From the NCBI GenBank assembly GCA_036245525.1, contig BTPG01000005.1, forward strand, positions 123,637,058-123,701,057: a stretch of DNA of 64,000 nucleotides, in the 5' to 3' direction. A program made the translations under genes and the position numbers. The DNA is from Semisulcospira habei. Lineage: Eukaryota; Mollusca; Gastropoda; Semisulcospiridae. The notes beneath the pieces are model-generated. The model saw only the letters and a program-made list of their open reading frames with translations. It did no database searches and was not told where the DNA came from. Shown one piece after another: positions 1 through 9,452 of this stretch. Each line of letters opens with the position of its first letter. Positions within the stretch are counted from its first letter, which is position 1.

Positions 1-173
1 ATATGGACAGATGGCTTTAAATCTGTCTTAGCCGTGTTAATACAGTGCACGCAACTTCCTGCAATCGACGCACGCACATGCCGGAAGTTGTCTCTCTTTA
101 AAACATAACGATTTTTATTTCCGTCATTTAAAGAGACGTAATTGAGTAAACAGATCCGATCACTGCTAGCCGC

Positions 174-238
174 CAAGAGGCACAGATTCTCGTGAGTGCC
201 TGTGGACGCAGGAACTCATGAGGATCTGTGTCTCTTTC
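174..238. repeat. Family A hairpin (TTAA-MITE core)
   Basis: First of more than 30 copies of a 55-80 bp inverted repeat whose left arm reads like GAGGCATAGATCCTCATGAG followed by a C-rich stretch, with the right arm its reverse complement and a short variable loop. Complete copies elsewhere (4529-4753, 27311-27483, 54903-55130) show this core lies inside a 170-260 bp element bounded by TTAA. Arms here are imperfect. No coding capacity. Confidence 0.8.
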
Positions 239-393
239 AGATAACTAAAACTGTCAGACAAACTGCACTGAAAGCTGTCTTTCCTAAAATGATTGAATTA
301 TGTCGGTTATAAAATAATGCTAGCTAGCATTCCCACGCACCGCTGAACTTTTAACATTTTCAACCTGACACGCTATTGCTTGAAATAAATTTG

Positions 394-555
394 ACTATGA
401 TATTTCAAGGATGGTGCCAGAATAACTTGGGGCCTGAAGCGCCAAGCTATTCAGGCACCACCCTTGAACTAAAATGGTTGATCTATCTCCTAATCTGTAA
501 TGTAGCCTTCATAGGACAATAAGCTTCTTTCTAATTAGCCTCAGGATGTAATGGA
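394..555. mobile_element. Family B element, B3 subtype
   Basis: The palindrome core contains TTGGGGCCTGAAGCGCCAA and the arm TTCAAGGATGGTGCCAGA. The right end reads CCTCAGGATGTAATGGA followed by TTAA at 556-559, matching the ends of the B3 copies at 12200-12415 and 33584-33802. The left end is diverged and not fixed. Confidence 0.7.
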
Positions 556-639
556 TTAACAGAATAAATAAATCCTTTCATTCCCCCCAAAAATCCATCT
601 AAATTCTTCACTGCCGAGAGAACAACAAAAAAAACACGA

Positions 640-716
640 TCCAACTTCAAGAGACAATATAGAGGCACATGGACCCAAACAACTGCGGTGGCGTATAAGG
701 ATCTACGCCTCTTGCT
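640..716. repeat. Family A hairpin, degenerate
   Basis: The family flank AACACGATCCAA is followed by a damaged left arm and a better right arm (AAGGATCTACGCCTCTTGC). Confidence 0.5.
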
Positions 717-888
717 GACACCACTTTGTACCCATGTTCCATGGACGGCTGGTGCTCCTGTGTCGCTGAATTATGAAGCGCCACAATACAAACCGTAGGA
801 GATGGATCGGCCATAATCACTCCTAAAGTGCAGCCTGATTAGCGCCAGGGTGTGCTTAAATTATTGAATAGTATCCTCACGATGTTAA

Positions 889-1123
889 CCCATTACAACC
901 TGAGTTGTTTTTTCTTCTTTATTTTTTGTTTTCTTTCTTTTCTTTAAAGTGTGCTCATTGTCCTATGAAAGCTACATTACTGATTATGAGATTTATCAAG
1001 CATTTTATATTTAAGGGTGGTGGCAGAGTAGCTTGGCGCCTCAGGCGCCAAGCTATTCTGCCACCACCCTTGAACTATCATAGTTTTTAATTTATTTCAT
1101 GCAATAGTGAGTGTATCAGGATA
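889..1123. mobile_element. Family B element with perfect hairpin
   Basis: TTAA at 885-888 is followed by CCCATTACAACCTGAG. The core at 1013-1083 is a near-perfect palindrome with GGTGGTGGCAGAGTAGC on the left and GCTATTCTGCCACCACC on the right. The right end (ATCAGGATAAAAAGGG) resembles B3 ends but its TTAA is lost. Confidence 0.7.
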
Positions 1124-1322
1124 AAAAGGGATCATGAGGATCTTTGCCTGTAGACCAGAATAGGAGTTCGCTTTTATTAGAATGCAGAAAAAGAAACGCG
1201 CCACATGGGCAGATTTTGTAGCTAATAGAGTTGTAAACATGGGTTCCAGGAAAACGTCTGAACATTCGCACACAAAGTAACACCTCATTTTGAGGGACAG
1301 CCGGAACCGAACCTCACGGTCA

Positions 1323-1380
1323 ACAAGAGGCACAGATTATCATGCGGTTGCAGGGTCTCATAATAATCTGTGTCTCTTGC
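1323..1380. repeat. Family A hairpin
   Basis: Arms CAAGAGGCACAGATTATCATG and its diverged complement ending TCTGTGTCTCTTGC flank a short loop. Confidence 0.75.
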
Positions 1381-1562
1381 GGATGGAAAGGTTGAGCGAG
1401 AGACTGTAAAAAGACTTCATGACACGCAGACATCTGAATTCACATTCATGTCAATATTCGATTTCGTGCAATCCCATTATTCAATTTAAAATTCTGCCAA
1501 GACGTAGAAAATTTAGATAAAGTACCTGCATAATGCGCTTTCCATATTATTTTTATTATTAA

Positions 1563-1716
1563 CTCACTGTGCCCGAGGTACGAAATACCCACATTTTGGC
1601 GTTATCCTCTGAGGACTGCGTTACAATTCAGGAGACAGATCGACCATGATAGTTCAAGGGTGGTGGAAAAATAGTTTGGCGCATATCTTGCTGTGGTGTG
1701 TCGCGGGCAAAATGAG
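1563..1716. mobile_element. Family B element, right hairpin arm deleted
   Basis: TTAA (1559-1562) precedes CTCACTGTGCCCGAGG, and the far end reads CGGGCAAAATGAG followed by TTCA. The left arm GTTCAAGGGTGGTGG is present but its complement is missing. Confidence 0.7.
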
Positions 1717-1720
1717 TTCA

Positions 1721-2095
1721 GACGCCGTTCATTTTATTGAATTGCAGGGCGTGTAAAGGCGACAGTTGGCAATGAGAAATATGTTATGTCTTCTGCTTTA
1801 AAATATCGCAACAAAAAAAGACGTGTAGGGTGTACTTAAGACCGACCATAACAGCTGAGTAGTAGCGCCTGATTAACTTTGCCCGATTAGCAAGTCCATC
1901 CATCTCCCTAACTTGTACACTCCCCTTAATCATTTAGCGTGTAAAATCGAAAGGACTGTTTAAATCTAATTTCCTAATCCCGTCTTAGACTTTCTAAGCC
2001 CTGCAAATTTTTTTCCCGTGTTCGGTCTGACACTTTTCGTCGCCTCGTTGACTGCAATTTCGACAAATTCCACAAATGAGACAAGGTTGACAGAA
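1721..2095. other. No recognisable feature
   Basis: Read on both strands; no hairpin, tandem repeat or coding signal recognised. Confidence 0.4.
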
Positions 2096-2133
2096 TTTGT
2101 CTGAGCATTTAAACATGGTGCCCGTGTTTACAG

Positions 2134-2198
2134 TAAGAGGCATACATTCTCATGAGCCCCTGCAGCTGCAGGGCCTTATGAGAATCTATGACTCTTGC
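2134..2198. repeat. Family A hairpin
   Basis: Arms AGAGGCATACATTCTCATGA and its complement surround the loop CCCCTGCAGCTGCAGGGC. Confidence 0.8.
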
Positions 2199-2298
2199 AA
2201 AATTAATGGAGTAGAAAATCTTATGAAATATTCATCAAGTTTAGGCGGTAAAATTGTCGGAGTCTCAAAGGGAAACTTCGTGTCTGATTGAGTTATAG

Positions 2299-2402
<104 letters not shown>

Positions 2403-2434
2403 ATTTGCAGCTAACTAAAAGCCTGCCTTTGTTT

Positions 2435-3215
2435 ACTCACAAACCAGATAGGTGAGGCTAGCGCTGGCAGAATTGTACACAAACCAACGGGAATCACTCA
2501 GCGCTGGACAGACAAACAGTTAGATCCCCTGCCCCCGCCTATCAGGCACCCAATCGCCAGCCCACAGAGAAATACGCAGGTATAGAACAAGACGATCATT
2601 TGCATCCTCAAAAAAGAATGCATCAGGTCTCTTATATAACCCATGTCTTTCTCCGGAACTTAGGAAGTAGGCAGGAGAAACATACATACACAAACACGAA
2701 GGTGCACTACTATATGTGGTCGGGTAAATACCCTGATTCCCCACAGTAGATGCACAGAACATTACACAACAATGTAACGATACAAATTTGCCTCGAGTTA
2801 TAGATACTCACAAACCAGATAGGTGAGGCTAGCGCTGGCAGAATTGTACACAAACCAAGGGGAATCACTCAGCGCTGGACAGACAAGCAGTTAGATCCCC
2901 TGCCCCCGCCTATCAGGCACCCAATCGCCAGCTCACAGAGAAATACGCAGGTATAGAACAAGACGATCATCCTCAAAAAAGAATGCATCAGGTCTCTTAT
3001 ATAACCCATGTCTATAGTAGTGCACCTTCGTGTTTGTGTATGTATGTTTCTCCTGCCTACTTCCTAAGTTCCGGAGAAAGACATGGGTTATATAAGAGAC
3101 CTGATGCATTCTTTTTTGAGGATACAAATGATCGTCTTGTTCTATACCTGCGTATTTCTCTGTGTGCTGGCGATTGGGTGCCTGATAGGCGGGGGCAGGG
3201 GATCTAACTGTTTGT
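2435..3215. mobile_element. Multimer of TATA-box repeat P with 12-bp target duplication
   Basis: Three pieces of one repeat: a full unit at 2436-2806 (minus sense), a head-to-tail partial unit at 2807-3012 in the same sense, then an inverted partial unit at 3013-3215 (plus sense). Sense orientation is set by a TATA motif (GGGTTATATAAGAGACC) followed about 25 bp later by T-rich sequence. The block is flanked by CTGCCTTTGTTT at 2423-2434 and 3216-3227. The same repeat occurs at 15565-15759 and 62004-62520, each with its own duplication. No protein is encoded. Tandem plus inverted multimers with 9-13 bp duplications recall Penelope pseudo-LTRs or retrozymes; no hammerhead core (CTGANGA...GAAA) was seen. 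Confidence 0.75.
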
Positions 3216-3366
3216 CTGCCTTTGTTTTTAGGATGAGAGTTTTCGAGTACATGTCAAAGGCCAAAAATTTCTGATTCATAGTCTTTTTAATAATGTATTT
3301 ACTTTAGTTTGTGTATTTAACTCTCCGCACATCTAACTGCACTGTGACGCCCTCGGCAATATCAGC

Positions 3367-3368
<2 letters not shown>

Positions 3369-3439
<71 letters not shown>

Positions 3440-3600
3440 TGTTGTGTGTGTCTGTGTGTGTGTGTGTATGTGTGTGTGTGTGTTTGTGTGTGTGTATGTG
3501 TGTGTGTGTGTGTGTTTCGCGCGCGCGCGTGCGCGTGAGTGCGTACGTGCTTGCGTGTGTGTGGGTGTGGATGGGCGTGTGTGCATGTATGTGTGTGTAC
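3369..3600. repeat. (TG)n microsatellite, imperfect 3' half
   Basis: Pure TG to about 3438, then TG broken by TA, TTTG and a GCGCGC run. Confidence 0.98.
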
Positions 3601-3639
3601 TGACGTTTAACTGATTTTGTTTTGTTTACAAACGAAGCT

Positions 3640-3820
3640 TATTTTATCAATGTATGTATATGTCATTTGTCTGTATTGACTTGTTGTTTTGTGTTAAACC
3701 CGTAGTTTAGCAAGGACAGATATGAAAAGAGGCCTGTGCGCCTATTGTCTCCATCCTTGAAAAATAAAGTTTCATTCATTCATTCATTCATTCATTCATT
3801 CATTCATTCATTCATTCATT
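3640..3820 (+). mobile_element. Retroposon 3' end with (CATT)n tail
   Basis: AAAAATAAAGTTT at about 3762-3772, a polyadenylation-like AATAAA, runs directly into (CATT)n to 3820. This is the usual 3' end of a CR1/L2-type LINE or dependent SINE. The 5' limit is not defined. Confidence 0.5.
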
Positions 3821-3994
3821 CTCTCCATCCATTTTTGTCGCTCTTACTCCCAGCCTCAGAAACTGATAGTTATTTGCCATTGCAACGAAACAGTCAAAAG
3901 GACGATGGAGACCGCACAACCCATATCACCACACGTTAACAGAGACAGACTTGTTACACGTGGTGGGAAAAAGAGTGCCAGTTGTATAATATTA

Positions 3995-4128
3995 GTTATT
4001 GGTAGCAGAGATTTGGTACACGATGAGGTAGGTCAAAGTAACGTTGCATCTCGAAGCTGGTACAATGGTTAATTTGACCTCCTGAAGGCCTACAAGGGTC
4101 AGTGTAGCAAACCCCTGCTACCAATAAC
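3995..4128. mobile_element. Small MITE with 27-bp terminal inverted repeats
   Basis: The left end begins GTTATTGGTAGCAGAG and the right end is the complement of GTTATTGGTAGCAGGG; about 24 of 27 positions match. Internal sequence is non-coding and the target duplication is unclear. It is unrelated to the TTAA families. Confidence 0.65.
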
Positions 4129-4528
4129 ATTTGTTTTTATTCCTCTACTATATTTCAAGCTGATGAAACATCGAACTGCGGTGTCTTGCGCTATAGTTGA
4201 CCTCAATACATGCTCTGGCCCCTGCCGACTGCAGTCGCAAGGTTCATTCGCGCAAACACGCCTCTGGCTGGCAAATGCACAGTTTCAATTTGTCTTTAAA
4301 AGAAAGCTTCGAGCCGCATTGTCTACATGTAATGCCATGGTACGGTAAGTGGGTTTTTTTTCCGATCAATCTGTTGTTCACTCCAAAAAAAAGTTAAGAA
4401 TTTTAGTATTCAGCATCGAAGCAGGAATATCATATAACCGCGACGATCATGTGACACTGACCTTGGCGCGCCCTTTTCCATCCAGCGAAGACCCGATCTC
4501 GCCCAAACATTGGGTGCTGTCATCTTAA

Positions 4529-4753
4529 CCCCTTCCCTGCCACTGTACGTACAATGCACGTACATTTTTTTTTTCTTCTAAAATCTTGGTTCATTCAACG
4601 ACCAAAAGCCAACACCGTCCCAAAAACGTGGATACAACTTGGTCTCAGCAAGAGGCATAGATCCTCATGAGCCCCCGCGACTGCGGGGGCTCATGAGGAT
4701 ATATGTCTCTTGCAAGTTGGATCGTGTTCAGTTTTCTCTTGGCAGTGAATGGG
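4529..4753. mobile_element. Family A MITE, complete (TTAA ends)
   Basis: Reference copy. TTAA at 4525-4528 and 4754-4757 flank a 225-bp element starting CCCCTTCCCTGCCA and ending TGGCAGTGAATGGG, so the ends are imperfect inverted repeats. The off-centre core (4649-4712) is a near-perfect hairpin with loop CCCCCGCGACTGCGGGGG. TTAA targets and CCC termini are those of piggyBac-type transposons. No transposase is present, so mobility would have to be supplied in trans. Confidence 0.85.
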
Positions 4754-5034
4754 TTAAACCACTCTAGCGTGCGTACTGTTTCGAACTGTGCTAAGCAGCG
4801 TCGCTGTTTAACGTGTGTTTCTGCTCTCTTTGTCGAACAAAGCTGGTAGTCAGGCGTTGCATGAGGTCATAACGCGCCAAAATGTGAGCTAGGTGAAAGA
4901 CCTCCGAAAGTCGCTACATGTTTGTATGGGTTTTGTAGCGACGTCACGTGGTAAGGTTTGAGCTAAAGGGATTGGTCCGTAGAAATGAAAACAAAAGATA
5001 CTATTAGTTGATTAGATGCGCTACACAATTAGAT

Positions 5035-5837
5035 CTCTCTCTCTCTCTCTTGGCTTGATCTCGCGAACGAAGATTTTATAGGAGTTGCCCACGACGTCTG
5101 CAGGCTTGTTCGTGGCTGCGGAGGCCAATCCGGGACAGGCAGATTCGACCGCAATGGCTGCAGGGGGAGGTATGGCCAGGGTTCTGAGTTGCGGCATCTC
5201 TGTTTTTTTTTCTTCTGAGCCGCTTGTCCTTAAGGCTAGCTCTGCGAGAGTCCTCAAAGGAGACAGCTGCCTTGTAAATGGTGGAGCGCCATGTGTCACG
5301 GTCCACAGCAAGCGAAGACCACTGGTGGTGGTCGATTTGGCATGCACTAAGTGACTTTTTGAGACAGTCTTTGTATCTCTTCTTTGGTGCCCCTCTGTCA
5401 CGGTGTCCAGTAGCAAGCTCGCCAAACAGGGTGATCTTTGGTAGGCGATGATCCTCCATCCTGGAGACATGCCCCGCCCAGCGGAGCTGTGTCCGCAGCA
5501 GCAAAGCCTCGATGCTCACAGTTTCAGCCTGTTCAAAGACCTCGACGTTGGTGACATAGTCACTCCAGTGAATGCCCAGGATGGTGCGCAGGCAGCGCTG
5601 GTGGAAGCGTTCGAGGAGTCGTAGTTGGCTGCGGTAGAGGGCCCAGGACTCGGAACCATACAGCAGGGTGGTGAGGACCACAGCTCTGTACACGCTGATC
5701 TTGGTGCCTGTTTTCAGCTGTTGATTGTGCCACACCCGCTTGAAAAGTCGCCCGAAAGCGCTGTTCGCTTTTGCCAGCCTGCTGCCAAGCTCCTTGTCCA
5801 GCTTGGCGTTTACTTACCTTGGCTGCATTATCACGTC
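5035..5837 (-). mobile_element. Non-LTR retrotransposon, 5'-truncated copy with 5' inversion
   Basis: Minus-strand copy of the 3' part of the LINE at 57460-60090. It encodes the end of the polyprotein (219-residue open frame at 5076-5735): the post-RT region (VWHNQQLKTGTKISVYRAVV) and a C-terminal zinc-knuckle motif C-x2-C-x12-H-x3-C. A very short 3' UTR passes into (AGAG)n. At the 5' junction, about 29 bp (5809-5837) match the element in opposite orientation, followed by an ACGTC repeat. Direct repeats AATTAGAT at 5027-5034 and 5857-5864 look like the target duplication. A 5' inversion of this kind is the mark of twin priming during target-primed reverse transcription. Confidence 0.9.
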
Positions 5838-5869
5838 ACGTCACGTCACGTCACAAAATTAGATACATA

Positions 5870-6260
5870 AGCGGCTTTAGCCGCGAAAGTGTCCGCGATC
5901 GTCGAGATGTTTAACAAACTGTAATTCTTTCGAGGATCTAAACAACGAATTTGTTTATACAATCACTTCTACAGCTCTATAACTAAATGGACATATTAAG
6001 CGGTTTGCGAAATCCATGCTGATGCGCAAACATCTTCTCAAAAAGTTCCAAAACTTAAACTTGGAAAACACATAATTCTGTCCAAGACACTTGATTTCAC
6101 GTCACATCGGTCTGTGCAAGTTAGTGGTCCTGACGTATTCAAACAGAGATCTACAAGTCTGTCTGGTGACGTTTCTGTCACTCGGACATCGCTGTGCCAA
6201 AAGACAATCTGGTCACTAACCCTCCTTCCATGAGACCTGATTTTTAACTTTCGACTTTAC
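5870..6260. other. No recognisable feature
   Basis: Non-repetitive sequence without recognisable coding or palindromic structure. Confidence 0.4.
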
Positions 6261-6262
6261 TT

Positions 6263-6390
<128 letters not shown>

Positions 6391-6402
6391 GTCGAGTCTT
6401 AA

Positions 6403-6471
6403 CCCCTTCCTTGCCACTGTACATACATTAGTTTTTTTTTTTTTTTAATCTCTGTTCATTTAGTGAATGGG
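6403..6471. mobile_element. Family A deletion derivative
   Basis: TTAA (6399-6402) then CCCCTTCCTTGCCACTG, the family A left end, joined after a poly-T tract to the right end TTAGTGAATGGG. The central hairpin is absent, so only the termini remain. Confidence 0.65.
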
Positions 6472-6549
6472 TAAATCGCATGTGTTTGTCAGATGCAAGA
6501 TTGACCAGTTACACCGACGATCTGTGCATAGGCCAACATGTATCACCTT

Positions 6550-6550
<1 letters not shown>

Positions 6551-6580
<30 letters not shown>

Positions 6581-6598
6581 CTTTTCTTTTTTTTTTTT
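6551..6598. repeat. Poly-T tract
   Basis: T run interrupted twice by C. Confidence 0.95.
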
Positions 6599-6744
6599 AA
6601 AGAAAATAAATGGGTCTTTTGTGTGGCTTTGTGCTTTTAAACTTGATTGGCCCTACCTAGGCTTCCCCTTTTTTCGAACCTTCATTGAGCCAAACGTTCG
6701 TCATTCTCAAATTTGGGAGTCGACCTCTGAAAACCGTCTGCATC

Positions 6745-6787
6745 AACCCTATGGGTGTCGGTAGCGGTTCTATTCGCGATGATTCCG
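6745..6787. repeat. Family C half copy
   Basis: GGGTGTCGGTAGCGG and CGCGATGATTCC match one arm of the family C hairpin at 9080-9162; the other arm is missing. Confidence 0.6.
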
Positions 6788-6840
6788 GCAGAAATTCAAT
6801 AGTGCAGTGCAAGAAAACTTCGGATATACAATAGGGTTAA

Positions 6841-6903
6841 CACAGTTCAGAGGATAGACCCGCAATAGTTGTTCAAGGGTGGTGACAGAACAGATTGGCG
6901 CCA
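6841..6903. mobile_element. Family B fragment
   Basis: TTAA at 6837-6840, then a diverged left end and the arm GTTCAAGGGTGGTGACAGA, truncated at the loop. Confidence 0.55.
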
Positions 6904-6969
6904 ACGGACAATAGAAGGGGCAAGCATTCAATGGTGTAGTATAACGAAACTTCTGACATACACATTAAT

Positions 6970-7100
6970 TTTTAATTTTGTTATATACGAAGATTGTTAT
7001 AAACGAAATGAATTATATTGAAAATGTGCGTTTGGAACCTTTGCAAAAGTGTTGTTATATCCGACTTTTAGTTATATCCGAAATTGTTATAAGCGAAGTC
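6970..7100. repeat. Possible pogo/Tigger-type remnant
   Basis: Recurrent short motifs of the type TTATATCCGA and TTATAAACGAAA occur in both strand senses. TATAACGAA-rich ends are common in pogo/Tigger DNA transposons. No transposase or terminal repeat is visible, so this is a weak call. Confidence 0.3.
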
Positions 7101-7132
7101 ATGGGATTCTAATTTCCTGCGCAATATCTTAA

Positions 7133-7333
7133 CACAAAGTACCCTATGACCGAAATCCCACATTTTTTCCAGTTGCCCTCAGAAGGACTGTATTACAATT
7201 CTAGAGACAGATCGAGCATAATAGTTCAAGGGTGGTGCCAGAATAGGCCGATAGGCGCCAAGCTATTTTGGCATCACCCTTGAACTATCATGCTCGATCC
7301 ATGTCTTTCTGTGGTGTGTCGGGGCTGAGTGCG
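7133..7333. mobile_element. Family B MITE, complete
   Basis: TTAA at 7129-7132 and 7334-7337. The hairpin arms GTTCAAGGGTGGTGCCAGA and TTTTGGCATCACCCTTGAAC are nested in a second inverted repeat (GATCGAGCATAATAG and CTATCATGCTCGATC). Confidence 0.8.
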
Positions 7334-7419
7334 TTAACGTGAAAACTTCAAACGCTGGTACCTCTCGAAACTGTACTGACGACTCTCGATCTCGAAGTGA
7401 TACTGAAATTTTAGACGTG

Positions 7420-7477
7420 ACGCATCCGGTTACGCGGTTTTATGCCGCGTATCCGGATGCAGCACGTCTCGAATGAG
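7420..7477. mobile_element. Family D palindrome
   Basis: Imperfect palindrome with TGCATCCGGATACGCGGCAT-type arms ending CGTCTCGAATGAG before TTAA (7478-7481). Same family as 13972-14045 and 18141-18213. Confidence 0.7.
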
Positions 7478-7587
7478 TTAACGGAATGGAAACGTGTGGA
7501 CTATATGGATAAGGAAAGACAAACGTAAATGAAAACTGACAGAGATACATGTATATAATCTTCCGCCCAACTCAACCGGTAGCAAAA

Positions 7588-7835
7588 CGTCACGTCTACG
7601 GGCCCACGACGGCTGCAATGGGCCCCAAGCACAGACGTGCGCGGGTCCACTGCGGCCGTCGTGGGCCCGATGACCTTTGCTTACTGGGCTATGGCTCATG
7701 CGGCTTTGCGCTGCAGCTATCGAGCGATGGTTAAAGCAAGGGAAGAGTGCATCAGAAGTTATCATAGTGTTCTGGCCCGATTTTGGACCTTCACATGCTG
7801 TAGCCGTAAGGTCTGAAATCACAGACCAGCACACG
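7588..7835. repeat. GC-rich hairpin F plus half hairpin E
   Basis: 7588-7692 is a GC-rich inverted repeat with GGGCCCACGACGGC-type arms and the centre GCACAGACGTGC. 7798-7835 carries one arm of hairpin E, ending AAATCACAGACCAG. E and F lie close together again near 10060-10190 and 51147-51377, so they may be parts of one element. Confidence 0.65.
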
Positions 7836-8233
7836 TCATTGGAACCGCACCCCTCCCTCTCCTCCCCCCCCCCCTACTCTCCCCCAGCCTCTCCCCTTCC
7901 CCTCTACCACCAATCTCCAACCCCAAAGAAATACATAATCACAGTAAATTTCCCACGGATGAATATAAACGAGGAAAAAAAAAAAAGGAACGCAACCCGA
8001 GAAACCGATCCTAACTGCGGAATCAGTGTTTACGTAATGCATGAGACAATCACTCTGCTCTCCAGGGGAAGGAACCCCGCCCGGACGTCTCACGTTAAAA
8101 CATTAAACTGTCTGCGGAGAACCCAAGTCTACGGCCGCACGCAATCAGTGATTGGCTAAAAAGGTGAAGGAATATTTACCACTGTCGTCTTGGCAGGTCA
8201 ATTCCACAGCACTTTTGCTGTTTCGTTTCATTT

Positions 8234-8300
8234 GCAAAGAGACATAGATTCTCACGAGCCCCTGCGTTCGCAAAGGCTCGTGAAAATCTATGTCTCTTTT
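8234..8300. repeat. Family A hairpin
   Basis: Arms GCAAAGAGACATAGATTCTC and its complement; the loop is CCCCTGCGTTCGCAAAGG. Confidence 0.8.
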
Positions 8301-8772
8301 GGTAGGGGTCGGCTGTTTCGAATCAAATTATCTGCTGAACAGGTGCAGGGTCTTATCAAAGTTTTGGAGTTTTTTTAGATTGTGGTTGTTTTTCGATTCG
8401 AACCTTTTTTTCAAATGGACTGTAATCATGCGAGCAATTCTGAAGTGATAGTCTTAAAGAGGGGCTGTAACCTTTTCACATCCGGCGCAAAATGATTCCA
8501 AATTTCACATTCTTTTCGTATATGGTCAGGTGAGACCCTGGTATGTCAGTAACTTAATAATATTATTTATTCATAGTCTGACTAAGACAGCCAATGAAAA
8601 AATAATAGCAACCGACATAGTTCAGCCCAATTATTCATTCTGGACGATACAGGACATTGACCAGTATTGTCCAGATCTGACCAATCAGTGATGAGCAGCT
8701 GGAACGGCTGGAAACCTACTGTGTTCGTAAAATGGAATCAAGGAAACCCATGACATCATCAAAAGAGAGTAA

Positions 8773-8856
8773 CCCTTTGACTGTCGGTAACCCTTCTTGT
8801 TGAGATGATTTCTGCAAGAATCGCCTCGACAAAAAGCACTATCGACAGCCAAAGGG
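8773..8856. mobile_element. Family C MITE
   Basis: Starts CCCTTTGACTGTCGG after GTAA and ends CCGACAGCCAAAGGG-like before TTAA (8857-8860). The central palindrome is diverged to GAGATGATTTCTGCAAGAATC. Confidence 0.7.
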
Positions 8857-8914
8857 TTAATGGAATAGGTATAGGTAAGAAAGACTGACAATACAACACA
8901 TTTTATGTATATTC

Positions 8915-8968
8915 ATCTGTGATTTGGACGTTACGGCTTATAGCCATAAGGTCCGAAATCACAGATCA
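8915..8968. repeat. Hairpin E
   Basis: Imperfect palindrome with TCATCTGTGATTTGGAC on the left and GTCCGAAATCACAGATCA on the right around TTACGGCTTATAGCCATAA. Confidence 0.75.
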
Positions 8969-9057
8969 AAATTATATACAACGAACACAGCGCGGCAGAA
9001 GCGGCTTGCAATTTATTTTTTAAAAAAACGGGAAAGACCTCCAATCTTAATTTTTAA

Positions 9058-9216
9058 CTCTGAAACTCCCAGAACTTACCCTTTAGGTGTCGGTAGCGGT
9101 TTTAGTCGCGATGATTCCTGCAGGAATCATCGCGACTAAAACCGCTACCGACACCCAAAGGGTTAAATGATTTCCATTTTATAGAAAGGAAGTCATTTGT
9201 TCTGGGAGTTTAATGG
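9058..9216. mobile_element. TTAA element hosting a nested family C copy
   Basis: TTAA at 9054-9057 and 9217-9220 enclose terminal inverted repeats CTCTGAAACTCCCAGAAC (9058-9075) and GTTCTGGGAGTTTAATGG (9199-9216). A family C hairpin fills the middle and abuts the left repeat at a TTAC/TTAA pair. The host element is not otherwise seen in the window. Confidence 0.75.
9080..9162. mobile_element. Family C MITE, near-perfect palindrome
   Basis: Reference copy: about 83 bp, centred on GATTCCTGCAGGAATC, with arms GGTGTCGGTAGCGG and its complement and ends CCCTTTAGG and CCAAAGGG. Flanked by TTAC (9076-9079) and TTAA (9163-9166). CCCTTTG ends with TTAA targets are typical of piggyBac-like MITEs. Confidence 0.8.
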
Positions 9217-9452
9217 TTAAAAGAAAACTTCTAAGAATCGGAGCTCTCCATTTAGAACGAGTCCCCTTCAAGTGCTTCTGCTGAGCTTGAATTTCGCGGA
9301 ATTCCAGATTTACCTTACGTAGGTTTAACAATGAATTCTTTCTACCTTCATCAGGCATAGATCATCATGCCCTCCATCTCCCCTGTCTGCAGGCCCTTCA
9401 GTGGAGCAAAAAGCCAGGAGTGTCCTATTGTTTATTTATATGTACTATTATT

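Noticed and set aside
174..238. Hairpins considered as bacterial-type terminators or microRNA genes
   Set aside because: Copy number, TTAA flanks and terminal inverted repeats identify transposons; small-RNA output is possible but not shown by sequence.
2436..3012. Hammerhead ribozyme in repeat P
   Set aside because: No CTGANGA followed by a stem and GAAA was found on either strand of the unit.
4160..4190. CTGATGAAACATCGAAC as a hammerhead core
   Set aside because: The stem II and GAAA positions do not fit and no flanking stems pair.
7478..8159. Overlapping open frames of 118 and 160 codons
   Set aside because: They lie across hairpin F/E and C-rich sequence, have no recognisable domains and overlap each other on opposite strands.
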